A DNA stretch of 64,000 nt from an uncultured Lachnospiraceae bacterium (GTDB taxonomy: Bacteria > Bacillota > Clostridia > Lachnospirales > Lachnospiraceae), in assembly GCA_910578115.1 (NCBI GenBank), contig CAJTPO010000011.1, positions 1 through 64,000 on the forward strand. The letters run 5' to 3'. The notes under the pieces were generated by a model. It saw only the letters and a list, made by a program, of their open reading frames with translations. It was not told the DNA's origin and did not search any database. Both the position numbers and the translations under genes were made by a program. Of the stretch, positions 16,097-24,755 are shown piece after piece. Within the stretch, counting starts at the first letter, position 1, and each line of letters begins with the position of its first letter.

Positions 16097-17185
16097 TTGG
16101 AAAACAGAGATACCAGGAGGAACGGCAAAAGCGGCCGGGTCCGGTGTACACAGCGGTACACAGCAGTGCTTTTGATGGCGGCAGCGCTGGTTACAGGCTG
16201 TGGAGCACAGGAGAAGTTAAGTTATACGAAACAGGGTATGAATGCGGTGGAGGCGCTGGAGTACGAGGCGGCGCTGGAATATTTTGAGACCGGGTTGGAT
16301 CAGGAAGAGGACAGGCGGATGATTTACCGGGGCATGGGACTGGCCTTTATGGGGATGACCCGCTATGAAGATGCGATCCTTTATCTGGAGGCGGCTCTGC
16401 ATGAGAGCGGCGGCCGTGTGGAGGATCTGGACTTTGACATGAATTATTATCTTGCCACGGCCTATTATAAGAGTGGCCGGGCTGAGGATGCGGTGCGGGC
16501 CTACGACGCAATACTGGCGCTGCGGCCAAAGGAGAAGAACGCCTTCTATCTGCGGGGCTATGTAAAGTTATCCAGGGGTGAGTTTGAGCAGGCCCAGAAG
16601 GATTTCGATGCGGCCGTAGCGCTGGATGGTAAGGATTATGACCAGATGATCCGCATCTATATGGCGCTGGAGGAATACGGTTATAAAGAAGCGGGTATGG
16701 TTTATCTGCAGAAAGTGATGGCGGAGAACGAGAAATCCATCACTGATTACGACATGGGACGCATGTGCTACTACATGGGCGATTATGAGCAGGCGCGGGA
16801 ATATCTTTCGAGAATGGATTCGGCGAAAGAGTATGGGGCGGCGCTGTATCTGGGCAGGACCTATGAGGCATTGGGTGATTATAATTATGCGTCCAGTATC
16901 TATGCCGCTTTCACGGAGAATGACCAGACCAGGGCGGAGATTTACAACCAGCTGGGACTGTGCAGAATGCAGATGAAGGAGTACAGTGCGGCGCTGGAAG
17001 CCTTTCAGGCGGCAATGAATATCGAGGACAACGGGATGATGCAGAGCCTTAAGTTCAATGAGATCGTGGCCTACGAGTATATGGGAGATTTCAAGACGGC
17101 ATCGGCGCTGATGAACAGTTATCTGCAGTCCTATCCGGATGACGCGGCAGCGAAGCGTGAATATGAATTTCTGCGGACACGCTGA
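16097..17185 (+). CDS. TPR-repeat lipoprotein
   Basis: A surface-anchored lipoprotein built of tetratricopeptide repeats, which act as protein-binding scaffolds. The signal is a basic region, a hydrophobic stretch TAVLLMAAALVTGC and lipobox Cys (residue 35 from this start). About seven to eight TPR units follow, for example EYEAALEYFETGL, RYEDAILYLEAAL and RAEDAVRAYDAIL. The start is uncertain. No ATG stands near the signal peptide; the only upstream in-frame ATG is 15842, inside the preceding gene and before the promoter. TTG 16097 gives a sensible signal but a poor ribosome site; GTG 16046 is an alternative. The binding partner is unknown. Confidence 0.78.
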   Translation: MENRDTRRNGKSGRVRCTQRYTAVLLMAAALVTGCGAQEKLSYTKQGMNAVEALEYEAALEYFETGLDQEEDRRMIYRGMGLAFMGMTRYEDAILYLEAALHESGGRVEDLDFDMNYYLATAYYKSGRAEDAVRAYDAILALRPKEKNAFYLRGYVKLSRGEFEQAQKDFDAAVALDGKDYDQMIRIYMALEEYGYKEAGMVYLQKVMAENEKSITDYDMGRMCYYMGDYEQAREYLSRMDSAKEYGAALYLGRTYEALGDYNYASSIYAAFTENDQTRAEIYNQLGLCRMQMKEYSAALEAFQAAMNIEDNGMMQSLKFNEIVAYEYMGDFKTASALMNSYLQSYPDDAAAKREYEFLRTR

Positions 17186-17209
17186 GGAGGAGAAGGAGTG
17201 TGTTGTGGA

Positions 17210-17238
17210 TTGACAAGTAAAATAGCCGATGGTACTAT
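17210..17238 (+). promoter_or_regulatory. Promoter of the Nudix-pyrF unit
   Basis: TTGACA (17210-17215), a 17-bp spacer and TACTAT (17233-17238), 34 bp before the Nudix-like gene. Confidence 0.75.
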
Positions 17239-17271
17239 TTTAACTAATAAAAGGGAAGGTATGGTGCGGGA

Positions 17272-17676
17272 ATGAAGAATACTTATGTACGGGTAAAAGG
17301 TATTATCAAAAAAGGCGATGAGTATCTGGTGATCAGGCGATGGGTGGATGACCATATTCCGACCCCTTACGTGTGGGAATTCATCGATGCTGAGGTGCAG
17401 CACGGCGAGGCGCCGGACGATACGGTGCTGCGTGCTATCGGGGAACTGCTGTCGGTGGAGGGAATTATCGAGAGGATAGAGTATACCTGGTCAAATCTGC
17501 TGGGGGATACCCACTGTGTAGGGATTGCCTATCTGTGTTCTATCAGGCAGGCGGATGGGGCGAACATCGTACTGCCGGAAGATTACGGCGAGTGGAAATG
17601 GATTACCAGGGAGGAGTTCCCGAAGTATATCGATAATACTTACGTGTTGCAGGATTTGGAGGGCAGAGCGCTGTGA
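17272..17676 (+). CDS. Nudix-fold protein with degenerate active-site box
   Basis: A 134-residue protein with the Nudix fold pattern: an opening strand VKGIIKKGDEYLVIRR and closing segments like those of MutT relatives (GEWKWITREEFPKY). The catalytic box is altered. Where the consensus reads REUXEE, this protein has RAIGEL, so two of the metal-binding glutamates are missing. It may bind a nucleotide without hydrolysing it, or act as a regulator. Its stop overlaps the GTG start of pyrF (GTGA), so the two are translationally coupled, which suggests a link to pyrimidine synthesis. No DNA-binding domain is present. Confidence 0.7.
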   Translation: MKNTYVRVKGIIKKGDEYLVIRRWVDDHIPTPYVWEFIDAEVQHGEAPDDTVLRAIGELLSVEGIIERIEYTWSNLLGDTHCVGIAYLCSIRQADGANIVLPEDYGEWKWITREEFPKYIDNTYVLQDLEGRAL

Positions 17677-18632
17677 TTAACGAACTGGTAGAGAAGATCA
17701 AAAGGACGGGTGCTCCCATTGTGGTGGGACTGGACCCGACGTTAAAATTTGTGCCGGAGCATATCAGGCAGAAGGCATTTACGGAATATGGTGAGACGAT
17801 GAAGGGTGCGGCGGAAGCAGTATGGCTGTATAACAAGGCGATTGTGGACGCTGTCCATGATCTGATTCCGGCGGTGAAGCCGCAGATTGCCATGTATGAG
17901 CAGTTTGGAGTGGAAGGTCTGATCGCCTTTCAGAGAACGGTGGAATACTGTAAGGAGAAGGGGCTGATCGTCATCGGTGATATCAAGCGCGGCGATATCG
18001 GTTCGACTTCGGAAGCCTATGCGGTGGGACACCTGGGACAGGTGCAGGTGGGCAGCAGTCTGTGCCGTGGGTTTGACGAAGACTTTGTGACGGTAAACCC
18101 TTATCTTGGGTCGGACGGGGTGAAGCCTTTTATCAAGGTGTGCCAGGAGGAGAAGAAAGGAATCTTTGTTCTGGTGAAGACCTCCAACCCCAGCAGCGGG
18201 GAGATTCAGGACAGGCTGGTGAAAGGCGCGTCAAAGGACGGTCAGGAAAGTGCGGACAGACCGCTGTACGAAATCGTGGGAGAACAGGTAGCTGCCTGGG
18301 GTGAGGAATGCATGGGTAATTCCTACAGCTATGTGGGAGCCGTGGTGGGAGCCACTTATCCGGAGCAGGGGAAGATCCTGCGAAAGATCATGCCGAAAGC
18401 GTACATTCTGGTACCGGGATATGGTGCGCAGGGCGGCAGGGGAGCAGATCTGGTGCATTTCTTCAATGAGGATGGACTGGGCGCGATCGTTAATTCTTCC
18501 AGAGGCATCATAGCTGCCTGGCAGCAGGAGCGGTATGCCGGCTATGGAGCGGAGAATTTTGCGGACGCATCGCGGGCGGCTGTGATAGATATGCGGGAGG
18601 ATATTGCACAGGCGCTGGCAGCCAGAGGGTGA
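17673..18632 (+). CDS. pyrF: Orotidine 5'-phosphate decarboxylase
   Basis: Last enzyme of UMP synthesis: it decarboxylates OMP in the cytoplasm. The 319 residues match the longer (type 2) PyrF family. Motifs include the start APIVVGLDPTLKFVPEH, the active-site DIKRGDIGSTS with the Lys-Asp pair, and the phosphate loop region LVPGYGAQGG. The start is GTG 17673, overlapping the previous stop by four bases, with GGAGGG upstream. pyrE follows 64 bp later on the same strand, so the two final UMP steps are encoded together. Confidence 0.95.
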   Translation: MINELVEKIKRTGAPIVVGLDPTLKFVPEHIRQKAFTEYGETMKGAAEAVWLYNKAIVDAVHDLIPAVKPQIAMYEQFGVEGLIAFQRTVEYCKEKGLIVIGDIKRGDIGSTSEAYAVGHLGQVQVGSSLCRGFDEDFVTVNPYLGSDGVKPFIKVCQEEKKGIFVLVKTSNPSSGEIQDRLVKGASKDGQESADRPLYEIVGEQVAAWGEECMGNSYSYVGAVVGATYPEQGKILRKIMPKAYILVPGYGAQGGRGADLVHFFNEDGLGAIVNSSRGIIAAWQQERYAGYGAENFADASRAAVIDMREDIAQALAARG

Positions 18633-18696
18633 CGAGGAAAGATGGCGCTGATTGGATATAAGAAGACAGCGGGAAGAATGAGAATGGGGGATTGAG

Positions 18697-19374
18697 ATGG
18701 AAGCATACAAACGGGAATTTATCGAGTTTATGGTGGACAGCCAGGTGTTGAAATTCGGCGATTTTACTTTGAAGAGCGGCAGGAAGTCACCCTTTTTCAT
18801 GAATGCCGGAGCCTATGTGACAGGGGTGCAGCTGCGGAAGCTGGGAGAATACTATGCCAGGGCGATCCATGATCATTATGGCCTGGAGTTCGATGTGCTG
18901 TTTGGGCCGGCCTACAAGGGGATTCCGCTGACGGTGGCCACGACCATGGCGATCAGTGAGCTGTACGGCAGGGAAATCAGGTACTGTTCGAATCGGAAAG
19001 AAGTGAAGGATCACGGTGACACAGGGATTCTTCTGGGCAGTAAATTAAAGGACGGTGACAAGGTGGTGATCATTGAGGATGTGACCACCTCCGGCAAGTC
19101 GATTGAGGAGACGTTCCCGATCTTAAGGCAGCAGGCCGATGTGGAGATTAAGGGTCTGATGGTTTCTTTGAACCGCATGGAGCGGGGGCTTTACAGCGAG
19201 AAAAGCGCCCTGCATGAGATCAGGGAAAAATACGGATTTGAGGCAAATGCCATTGTAACGATGGAAGATGTGGTGAACTGTCTTTACGGTCAGCCGTATA
19301 AAGGTACGATCTATATCGACGATACATTAAAGCGTGCGATCGACGCATACTATGAACAGTATGGGGCGAAGTAA
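18697..19374 (+). CDS. pyrE: Orotate phosphoribosyltransferase
   Basis: Joins orotate to PRPP to make OMP, the step before PyrF. The 225-residue protein carries the type-I phosphoribosyltransferase signature VVIIEDVTTSGKS (PRPP-binding loop), and FGPAYKGIPL for the substrate site. Length is typical. A GGGGGA ribosome site precedes ATG 18697. It is the second gene of the pyrF-pyrE unit. The other pyr genes (pyrB, C, D, carAB) are not in the window. No attenuator or PyrR-binding hairpin was seen. Confidence 0.95.
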   Translation: MEAYKREFIEFMVDSQVLKFGDFTLKSGRKSPFFMNAGAYVTGVQLRKLGEYYARAIHDHYGLEFDVLFGPAYKGIPLTVATTMAISELYGREIRYCSNRKEVKDHGDTGILLGSKLKDGDKVVIIEDVTTSGKSIEETFPILRQQADVEIKGLMVSLNRMERGLYSEKSALHEIREKYGFEANAIVTMEDVVNCLYGQPYKGTIYIDDTLKRAIDAYYEQYGAK

Positions 19375-19450
19375 TCGACATATGTGATTCTTTTCGGTGT
19401 AACATGAGCCTGGAGGGAAAGAGGATTGCATATTGGAAATGGAGGAAAAG

Positions 19451-19603
19451 ATGGAGGAGAGAACCTATAAGGTGATGGGCGGTTCCGGCGCGCTCAATAT
19501 TGCAGTCGGTGTGGTGGCGCTGGTGGTGGGCGTAGCGAGCGGTGTACTTTTGCTGATCAGCGGAGCTAAGCTGCTGGCCGGAAGAAGTAAAATTTTATTC
19601 TGA
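19451..19603 (+). CDS. Small single-span membrane protein
   Basis: A 50-residue protein made mostly of one hydrophobic span, from ALNIAVGVVALVVGV through ASGVLLLISG, with a basic end AGRSKILF. The start ATG 19451 follows GGAGGAAAAG; an upstream in-frame ATG at 19439 has no ribosome site. It lies directly before another small membrane protein and may work with it. I do not recognise a named family. Confidence 0.6.
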   Translation: MEERTYKVMGGSGALNIAVGVVALVVGVASGVLLLISGAKLLAGRSKILF

Positions 19604-19706
19604 GCGCATGCGCCGCTCAGGCATGCTGCGTAAGTGACAAATGGGTGTTTTCGGGGGTGACGAAGATACCCATTTCGAAATTGTGGATGGACAGGGAGTT
19701 AGGGCA

Positions 19707-20024
19707 GTGAAAAAGAACAGCTATATGTTTACCAATAAGGAGCATACACAGAAAGGCATTATGTCCACGATTCTGGGCGTGATATCGCTGGCAACGCTGG
19801 GGTATGCTGTTTTTGTAAGTTATTGCAGCGTAGGAAAGATTCCCGTACAGTACGGGGCGGCGGCGATGCTGGTCATGATCTATGCGTTTGTGGGAATCGG
19901 ACTGGGTCTGGTCTCTAAGATGGAACGGGACAAATTCTATCTGTTCACTTACGTGGGCATCTTTTTGAATGTGCTGGCTCTGGCGCTGATCAGTGTGATC
20001 CTGTATGCGGGGGCATATGCATAA
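19707..20024 (+). CDS. Small three-span membrane protein, DUF6142-like
   Basis: A 105-residue protein with three hydrophobic segments: GIMSTILGVISLATLGYAVF, AAAMLVMIYAFVGIGLGLV and FTYVGIFLNVLALALISVIL. The N-terminus YMFTNKEHTQKGIMSTILG resembles a Lachnospiraceae-conserved family that I recall as DUF6142; its function is unknown. The start is GTG 19707 after AGGGAG, since an ATG at 19641 would add 22 non-homologous-looking residues with no ribosome site. Its stop lies about 55 bp before the aminopeptidase gene, so the three small genes may share a transcript. Confidence 0.65.
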   Translation: MKKNSYMFTNKEHTQKGIMSTILGVISLATLGYAVFVSYCSVGKIPVQYGAAAMLVMIYAFVGIGLGLVSKMERDKFYLFTYVGIFLNVLALALISVILYAGAYA

Positions 20025-20079
20025 ACACTGCATGTCGGGTAAGAGATTATATGGTATATTGGATGGAGGGTGACAGAAT

Positions 20080-22179
20080 ATGGAAGATTTATATATGGCG
20101 GAAGAGGACAGGCATGATCTGGAACAGGAGCGGTATGTGCTGGCAGTGGAACGAATCAGGGAGATACCGACGGAGCAGGCCTGCGGCGAAAAACTGCAGA
20201 AGTATTTTCACAGTATGGCGGCGTTCGTCCTTTCTATGGACGAAGTCTGGAAGGAGGTGGCGGACGGACGGCTGCGCCAGATGACGTTGGAAGAGCTGCA
20301 GGATTTAAACAGGAAGCTGTACGAGGATATTCTGCCGGAACATTATGAGGAAAGCTATGCCAATCCGGAATATGCCGTAAATTGTCTGGGTGAGTCAATG
20401 GGACAGATGCTGTCCTTCCTGTACGCGGAGCTGCGGAGCCTGATCCCGGCAGCCTTTGAGCAGAACAGGTTTGCCATGGTGATTCGGATGGAACTGCTGC
20501 TGGAGGTCTATCAGGCGTGTCTGTGTGCGGCACAGACGGACGTGGATGGAACGCCGGATGCAGAGCAGATACGTCAGATCCTGTACTGGTATGTGAGCGA
20601 CTATTATGAGCCGGAGAGCTGCGAGAAGATAGCACAGCTTGTCTGTCCGGAGAGAGATTTTGCCCTGCGTATCGTGATGGAAAGTGATCTGAGTGATTTG
20701 CGTTATCTTTATTATTACGGTGAGTATGTGACGGAAAATGAACTGCGTACGGCACAGCGCCTGAATCAGATGTCGGAGGAGCGGATCGCTTTGATGGCCG
20801 ATACTTACACGGAAGGCTATCGGATCGGGTTTCAGACGGGCAATAAGGATATCTCCATCAAGAAGACGGTAAATGTGCGGTATTGTCTGGGATTTGAGCG
20901 GATGATACGGCGGGCGGTCCATAATTTTGACCGTATTGGTTTACAATCTACGATCTATCGTTCGGGGGCGAATATCTTCCAGGGCAGGAGTGTCAATAAG
21001 AACGGTTATTTCGGGGCAAATCCCAACAAGCAGTTCGATTATGACCACAGAGAGGATCTGGCGCTGGTGCTGGATAAGCTTCTTGTGGAGCGCCGGCTGG
21101 AATGTCTGCGCGGTGCTTTCGAACAGTATAAAGAGCAGGCGAAGGTACACGGCGGACCGGCCGTGCTGGAGATCTTCGGGGAGAGACCCTTTGTGCCGAA
21201 GACCGGGCAGGCGGCCTGCAGGCTGTCGGAGAAGCAGCAGAAACTTTCGGTAGAGTATGCCTCGAAGGCGGGAGCCATACAGAACGAGTATATTCCAGGG
21301 GAGGAACGCAGCTTTACGATCATCGCCTTCCCGGTGCCGGATATCGGTGAACGTTATGAGGAGATTTTCGACGATATCGTGCGCATTAACACGCTGGACT
21401 ATGAGCTGTATCAGGGAATTCAGCAGAAGATTATCGATGTGCTGGACCGGGGTGTGACTGTAATAGTCAAAGGCTGTGGAGCCAACCGGACGGATTTAAA
21501 AGTCAGCCTGCATGAGCTGAAAGAGCCGGAGAAAGAGACGAACTTTGAAAACTGTGTGGCGGATGTGAACATCCCGGTGGGAGAAGTGTTTACTTCCCCG
21601 GTACTGGCGGGGACGGACGGAATCCTGCACGTGACAAGAGTATTTTTAAATGAGTTGGAGTATAAGAATATCTGGCTGAAATTTGCAGACGGGATGATCG
21701 TGGATTATGGCTGCGCCAACTTTGCTTCCGAGGAGGAAAACCGCAAATATATTAAGGATAATGTGTTGTTCCACCACGATACACTGCCGCTGGGCGAGTT
21801 TGCCATCGGCACGAATACTACCGCTTACGTGACAGCGCGCAAATACGGAATCGAGGATAAGATGCCGATCCTGATCGCGGAGAAGACAGGGCCGCATTTT
21901 GCAGTGGGGGATACGTGCTACTCTCACGCGGAGAATGTGCGGGTGTATAATCAGGACGGGAAAGAGATTATCGCGAAGGATAATGAGGTGTCGGTTTTGC
22001 GTGACAGGGATGTCAGTAAAGCATATTTCCACTGCCATACGGATATCACGATCCCCTATGATGAGCTGGGAGAGCTGGCTGTACTGACGCAGGAAGGCGA
22101 GACCATACCGATCATCCGTAACGGACGATTTGTGCTGGAAGGCTGTGAGGAGCTGAACAGAGCGTTTGACGGAGAGTAG
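20080..22179 (+). CDS. M29-family aminopeptidase with long N-terminal extension
   Basis: A metallo-aminopeptidase that removes N-terminal residues from peptides in the cytoplasm. All ligand and catalytic positions of the AmpS/PepS family appear in the C-terminal third: Glu502 (GEVFTSP), Glu573 (GEFAIGTN), His606 and Tyr614 (PHFAVGDTCY), and His653 with Asp655 (HTD). At 699 residues it is far longer than classical M29 enzymes of about 410. The first roughly 300 residues form a separate helical region that I cannot assign. The start ATG 20080 follows a weak GGAGGGTGA-type site. Relatives of this length are, as far as I recall, typical of Lachnospiraceae. Confidence 0.82.
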   Translation: MEDLYMAEEDRHDLEQERYVLAVERIREIPTEQACGEKLQKYFHSMAAFVLSMDEVWKEVADGRLRQMTLEELQDLNRKLYEDILPEHYEESYANPEYAVNCLGESMGQMLSFLYAELRSLIPAAFEQNRFAMVIRMELLLEVYQACLCAAQTDVDGTPDAEQIRQILYWYVSDYYEPESCEKIAQLVCPERDFALRIVMESDLSDLRYLYYYGEYVTENELRTAQRLNQMSEERIALMADTYTEGYRIGFQTGNKDISIKKTVNVRYCLGFERMIRRAVHNFDRIGLQSTIYRSGANIFQGRSVNKNGYFGANPNKQFDYDHREDLALVLDKLLVERRLECLRGAFEQYKEQAKVHGGPAVLEIFGERPFVPKTGQAACRLSEKQQKLSVEYASKAGAIQNEYIPGEERSFTIIAFPVPDIGERYEEIFDDIVRINTLDYELYQGIQQKIIDVLDRGVTVIVKGCGANRTDLKVSLHELKEPEKETNFENCVADVNIPVGEVFTSPVLAGTDGILHVTRVFLNELEYKNIWLKFADGMIVDYGCANFASEEENRKYIKDNVLFHHDTLPLGEFAIGTNTTAYVTARKYGIEDKMPILIAEKTGPHFAVGDTCYSHAENVRVYNQDGKEIIAKDNEVSVLRDRDVSKAYFHCHTDITIPYDELGELAVLTQEGETIPIIRNGRFVLEGCEELNRAFDGE

Positions 22180-22224
22180 ATTCCTTACGGTTTTTCGTCC
22201 GGCTGCCGCATGAATCGGTTATGA

Positions 22225-22253
22225 TGGACTTCGTGCCGCGATTATGGTATACT
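22225..22253 (+). promoter_or_regulatory. Extended -10 promoter of the pur genes
   Basis: TGGTATACT gives an extended -10 (TATACT at 22248-22253), with a weak -35 TGGACT (22225-22230) at 17 bp. It lies about 70 bp before purE. No purine riboswitch fold was seen in the leader. Confidence 0.5.
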
Positions 22254-22324
22254 GATTGCGTTATGGGAAAGGGAAATTTCTAATATTGTTAATTATAGAT
22301 GAATAATTTCAGGAGGACACACGG

Positions 22325-22828
22325 ATGGCACAGGTAGGTATTGTAATGGGAAGTGATTCCGATATGCCTGTTATGGCGAAGGCGGCGGATATTCTGGAGG
22401 AGCTGGGGATCTCCTATGAGATGCGGATTATCTCGGCCCACAGGGAGCCAGATGTATTCTTTGAGTATGCGAAGAGTGCGGAGGAGAAGGGATTTAAGGT
22501 AATTATCGCGGGAGCGGGGAAGGCGGCACATCTGCCTGGGATGTGTGCGGCGATCTTTCCGATGCCGGTCATCGGCGTTCCCATGAAGACTTCCGATCTG
22601 GGCGGTGTGGACTCTTTATATTCTATTGTGCAGATGCCCTCCGGCATACCGGTGGCTACGGTAGCCATCGGCGGCGGTCAGAATGCGGGTATCCTGGCGG
22701 CGAAGATCCTGGCTGTTTCCGATGCTGCGCTTTTACAGAGACTGAAGGATTATACGCATGCGCTGGGAGAGAGCGTTAAGAAGAAGGATGCCCGGCTGCA
22801 GGAAGCCGGCTATCAGAATTATACATGA
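22325..22828 (+). CDS. purE: N5-carboxyaminoimidazole ribonucleotide mutase
   Basis: Converts N5-CAIR to CAIR in purine synthesis. The 167-residue protein has the class I PurE signature: VGIVMGSDSDMPVM at the N-terminus, SAHREPD with the catalytic His, and IIAGAGKAAHLPGM. Length is typical. AGGAGG lies 9 nt before the ATG. It heads a purE-purM-purN-purD cluster; no purK was seen, although class I PurE normally works with PurK. Confidence 0.95.
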   Translation: MAQVGIVMGSDSDMPVMAKAADILEELGISYEMRIISAHREPDVFFEYAKSAEEKGFKVIIAGAGKAAHLPGMCAAIFPMPVIGVPMKTSDLGGVDSLYSIVQMPSGIPVATVAIGGGQNAGILAAKILAVSDAALLQRLKDYTHALGESVKKKDARLQEAGYQNYT

Positions 22829-22868
22829 CCAGGAGCAGACCCGCACGTGGAGAAAGGAGCATGGAGGA

Positions 22869-23906
22869 ATGGAGAAAACTATGGATTACAAGTCAGCAGG
22901 AGTTGATATTGAGGCCGGTTACCAGTCGGTGGAGTTGTTGAAGAAGCATGTCAGGGAGACGATGCGGCCGGAGGTGCTGGGAGGTCTCGGCGGTTTTTCG
23001 GGTGCCTTTTGTCTGGATAAGATCAAAGAAATGGAACATCCGGTGCTTTTGTCCGGTACGGACGGTGTGGGGACGAAGATCAAACTGGCATTTCTGATGG
23101 ATAAGCATGATACGGTGGGTATTGACTGTGTAGCCATGTGTGTCAACGATGTGGTGTGTGCGGGCGGTGAACCGCTGTTCTTCCTGGACTATATTGCCTG
23201 CGGTAAGAACTATCCGGAGAAGATTGCGACGATCGTGAGCGGTGTGGCCGAGGGCTGTAAGCAGGCCGGGGCGGCTCTTGTAGGTGGTGAGACGGCGGAA
23301 CATCCGGGCCTGATGCCGGAGGAGGAGTATGATCTGGCAGGATTTGCGGTTGGCGTGGTGGATCAGAAGGATCTGATCACGGGAGAACAGATCAAACCTG
23401 GGGATGCACTGATCGGCATTGCGTCTTCCGGTGTTCACAGTAACGGTTTTTCACTTGTCCGTAAGGTGTTTGAGATGACGAAGGAGAGTCTGGACACATA
23501 TTATGAAGAACTGGGGGCTACTCTGGGGGAGACGCTTCTGACACCCACGAGGATTTATGTGAAAGCGTTGGAAGCCGTGCGCGGTGCGGGCGTGACCATT
23601 AAGGGATGTAGCCATATCACCGGCGGCGGATTCTATGAGAACATTCCGCGCATGCTGCCGGAGGGCATGACGGCGGTAGTACATAAGGACAGCTATCCGG
23701 TGCCGCCGATCTTTGGGCTGCTGCAGAAGAAGGGCGGACTGGAAGAGAAGATGATGTATAATACCTACAATATGGGCCTGGGCATGGTGCTGGCAGTGGA
23801 TGCGGCGGATGCGCAGCAGACAGTGAGTGCGCTGCAGAAGGCAGGCGAACAGGCTTATCTGGCAGGTGAAGTGACGGCAGGCAGTGAAGGTGTTGTGATA
23901 CAGTAA
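22869..23906 (+). CDS. purM: Phosphoribosylformylglycinamidine cyclo-ligase (AIR synthetase)
   Basis: ATP-dependent ring closure that makes aminoimidazole ribonucleotide. The 345-residue protein begins MEKTMDYKSAGVDIEAG, a typical PurM start, and includes GGFSGAF, VLLSGTDGVGTKIKLA and the glycine-rich GGETAEHPG. AAAGGAG at about 22854 serves ATG 22869; a 38-codon extension upstream lies over the end of purE and is not used. A 78-bp tandem repeat separates its stop from purN. Confidence 0.95.
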   Translation: MEKTMDYKSAGVDIEAGYQSVELLKKHVRETMRPEVLGGLGGFSGAFCLDKIKEMEHPVLLSGTDGVGTKIKLAFLMDKHDTVGIDCVAMCVNDVVCAGGEPLFFLDYIACGKNYPEKIATIVSGVAEGCKQAGAALVGGETAEHPGLMPEEEYDLAGFAVGVVDQKDLITGEQIKPGDALIGIASSGVHSNGFSLVRKVFEMTKESLDTYYEELGATLGETLLTPTRIYVKALEAVRGAGVTIKGCSHITGGGFYENIPRMLPEGMTAVVHKDSYPVPPIFGLLQKKGGLEEKMMYNTYNMGLGMVLAVDAADAQQTVSALQKAGEQAYLAGEVTAGSEGVVIQ

Positions 23907-24057
23907 ACTACCATCATGCTCAGCCTGCCGTCGGGCGGGCCGCATGGCCATCCATGCTGTGAAAGTTGAAGACTTTCATAGTAAACTTACATCATGCTCA
24001 GCCTGCCGTCGGGCGGGCCGCATGGCCATCCATGCTGTGAAAGTCGAAGACTTTCAC
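23902..24057 (+). repeat. Two tandem copies of a 78-bp hairpin-rich repeat
   Basis: Copies at 23902-23979 and 23980-24057 differ at only a few positions. Each holds three hairpin-forming parts: GCCTGCC/GGGCGGGC, GCATGG/CCATGC and GAAAGT/ACTTTC. The last is a perfect 10-bp stem in copy 2 (TGTGAAAGTC with GACTTTCACA). The unit is a multiple of three, so an open frame runs through it, but no gene is likely. It starts at the purM stop and ends 70 bp before purN. Confidence 0.9.
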
Positions 24058-24128
24058 AGTAACGGTACGGGTGACAGCGCAGATAGAAATCACTGCTGTT
24101 TATCAATCATAGAAAGGCTGCAGAGAGA

Positions 24129-24755
24129 ATGCTTAAGACAGTAATATGTGTGTCCGGCGGAGGTACCAATTTACAGGCGGTCATAGACGGGATTGCCCGG
24201 GGAACGATCAATAACGTGCAGATCGTACGGGTAATCAGTAATAACAAAAAGGCCTACGCGCTGGAGAGGGCGGCGCAGGCAGGCATCGATGCGGTTTGTG
24301 TGTCTCCCCGGGATTATGAGGACAGAGAACAGTTTAACGAGGCGTTTTTGAAGAAGGTGGAAGAGGCAGATCCGGATCTGATCGTGCTGGCGGGGTTCCT
24401 GGTGGTGATACCGCCGCAGTTGATCAGACGTTATGAGAACAGGATCATCAATATCCATCCGTCGTTGATTCCGTCTTTCTGCGGTAAGGGTTATTATGGA
24501 CTCAAGGTGCATGAGGCGGCGCTTACAAGAGGCGTGAAGGTGACCGGTGCGACGGTGCACTTTGTGGATGAAGGGACGGATACGGGCCCTATACTGATGC
24601 AGAAGGCTGTTGCTGTGGAGAGCGGAGATACGCCGGAAAGCCTGCAGCGGCGGGTCATGGAAGAGGCGGAGTGGGTGATCCTGCCTGCGTGCCTTGATCT
24701 GATCGCAGCCGGCAAGGTGACGGTAGCAAAGGGACAGGCACATATCGCAGAGTAA
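24129..24755 (+). CDS. purN: Phosphoribosylglycinamide formyltransferase
   Basis: Transfers a formyl group from 10-formyl-THF to GAR. The 208-residue protein has the PurN pattern: VICVSGGGTNLQAVIDG at the start, the active-site NIHPSLIPSFCGKG with catalytic Asn and His, and GATVHFVDEGTDTGPI with the catalytic Asp. Length is usual. The ATG follows GAGAGA, a weak ribosome site, which together with the repeat upstream could lower its translation relative to purM. Confidence 0.95.
   Translation: MLKTVICVSGGGTNLQAVIDGIARGTINNVQIVRVISNNKKAYALERAAQAGIDAVCVSPRDYEDREQFNEAFLKKVEEADPDLIVLAGFLVVIPPQLIRRYENRIINIHPSLIPSFCGKGYYGLKVHEAALTRGVKVTGATVHFVDEGTDTGPILMQKAVAVESGDTPESLQRRVMEEAEWVILPACLDLIAAGKVTVAKGQAHIAE

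Noticed and set aside
22254..22324. Possible purine riboswitch before purE
   Set aside because: The leader is only about 70 nt and does not show the three-stem purine aptamer or a terminator.
23944..24144. 66-codon frame through the purM-purN repeat
   Set aside because: It is open only because the 78-bp unit is a multiple of three; it lacks a ribosome site and any protein signature.
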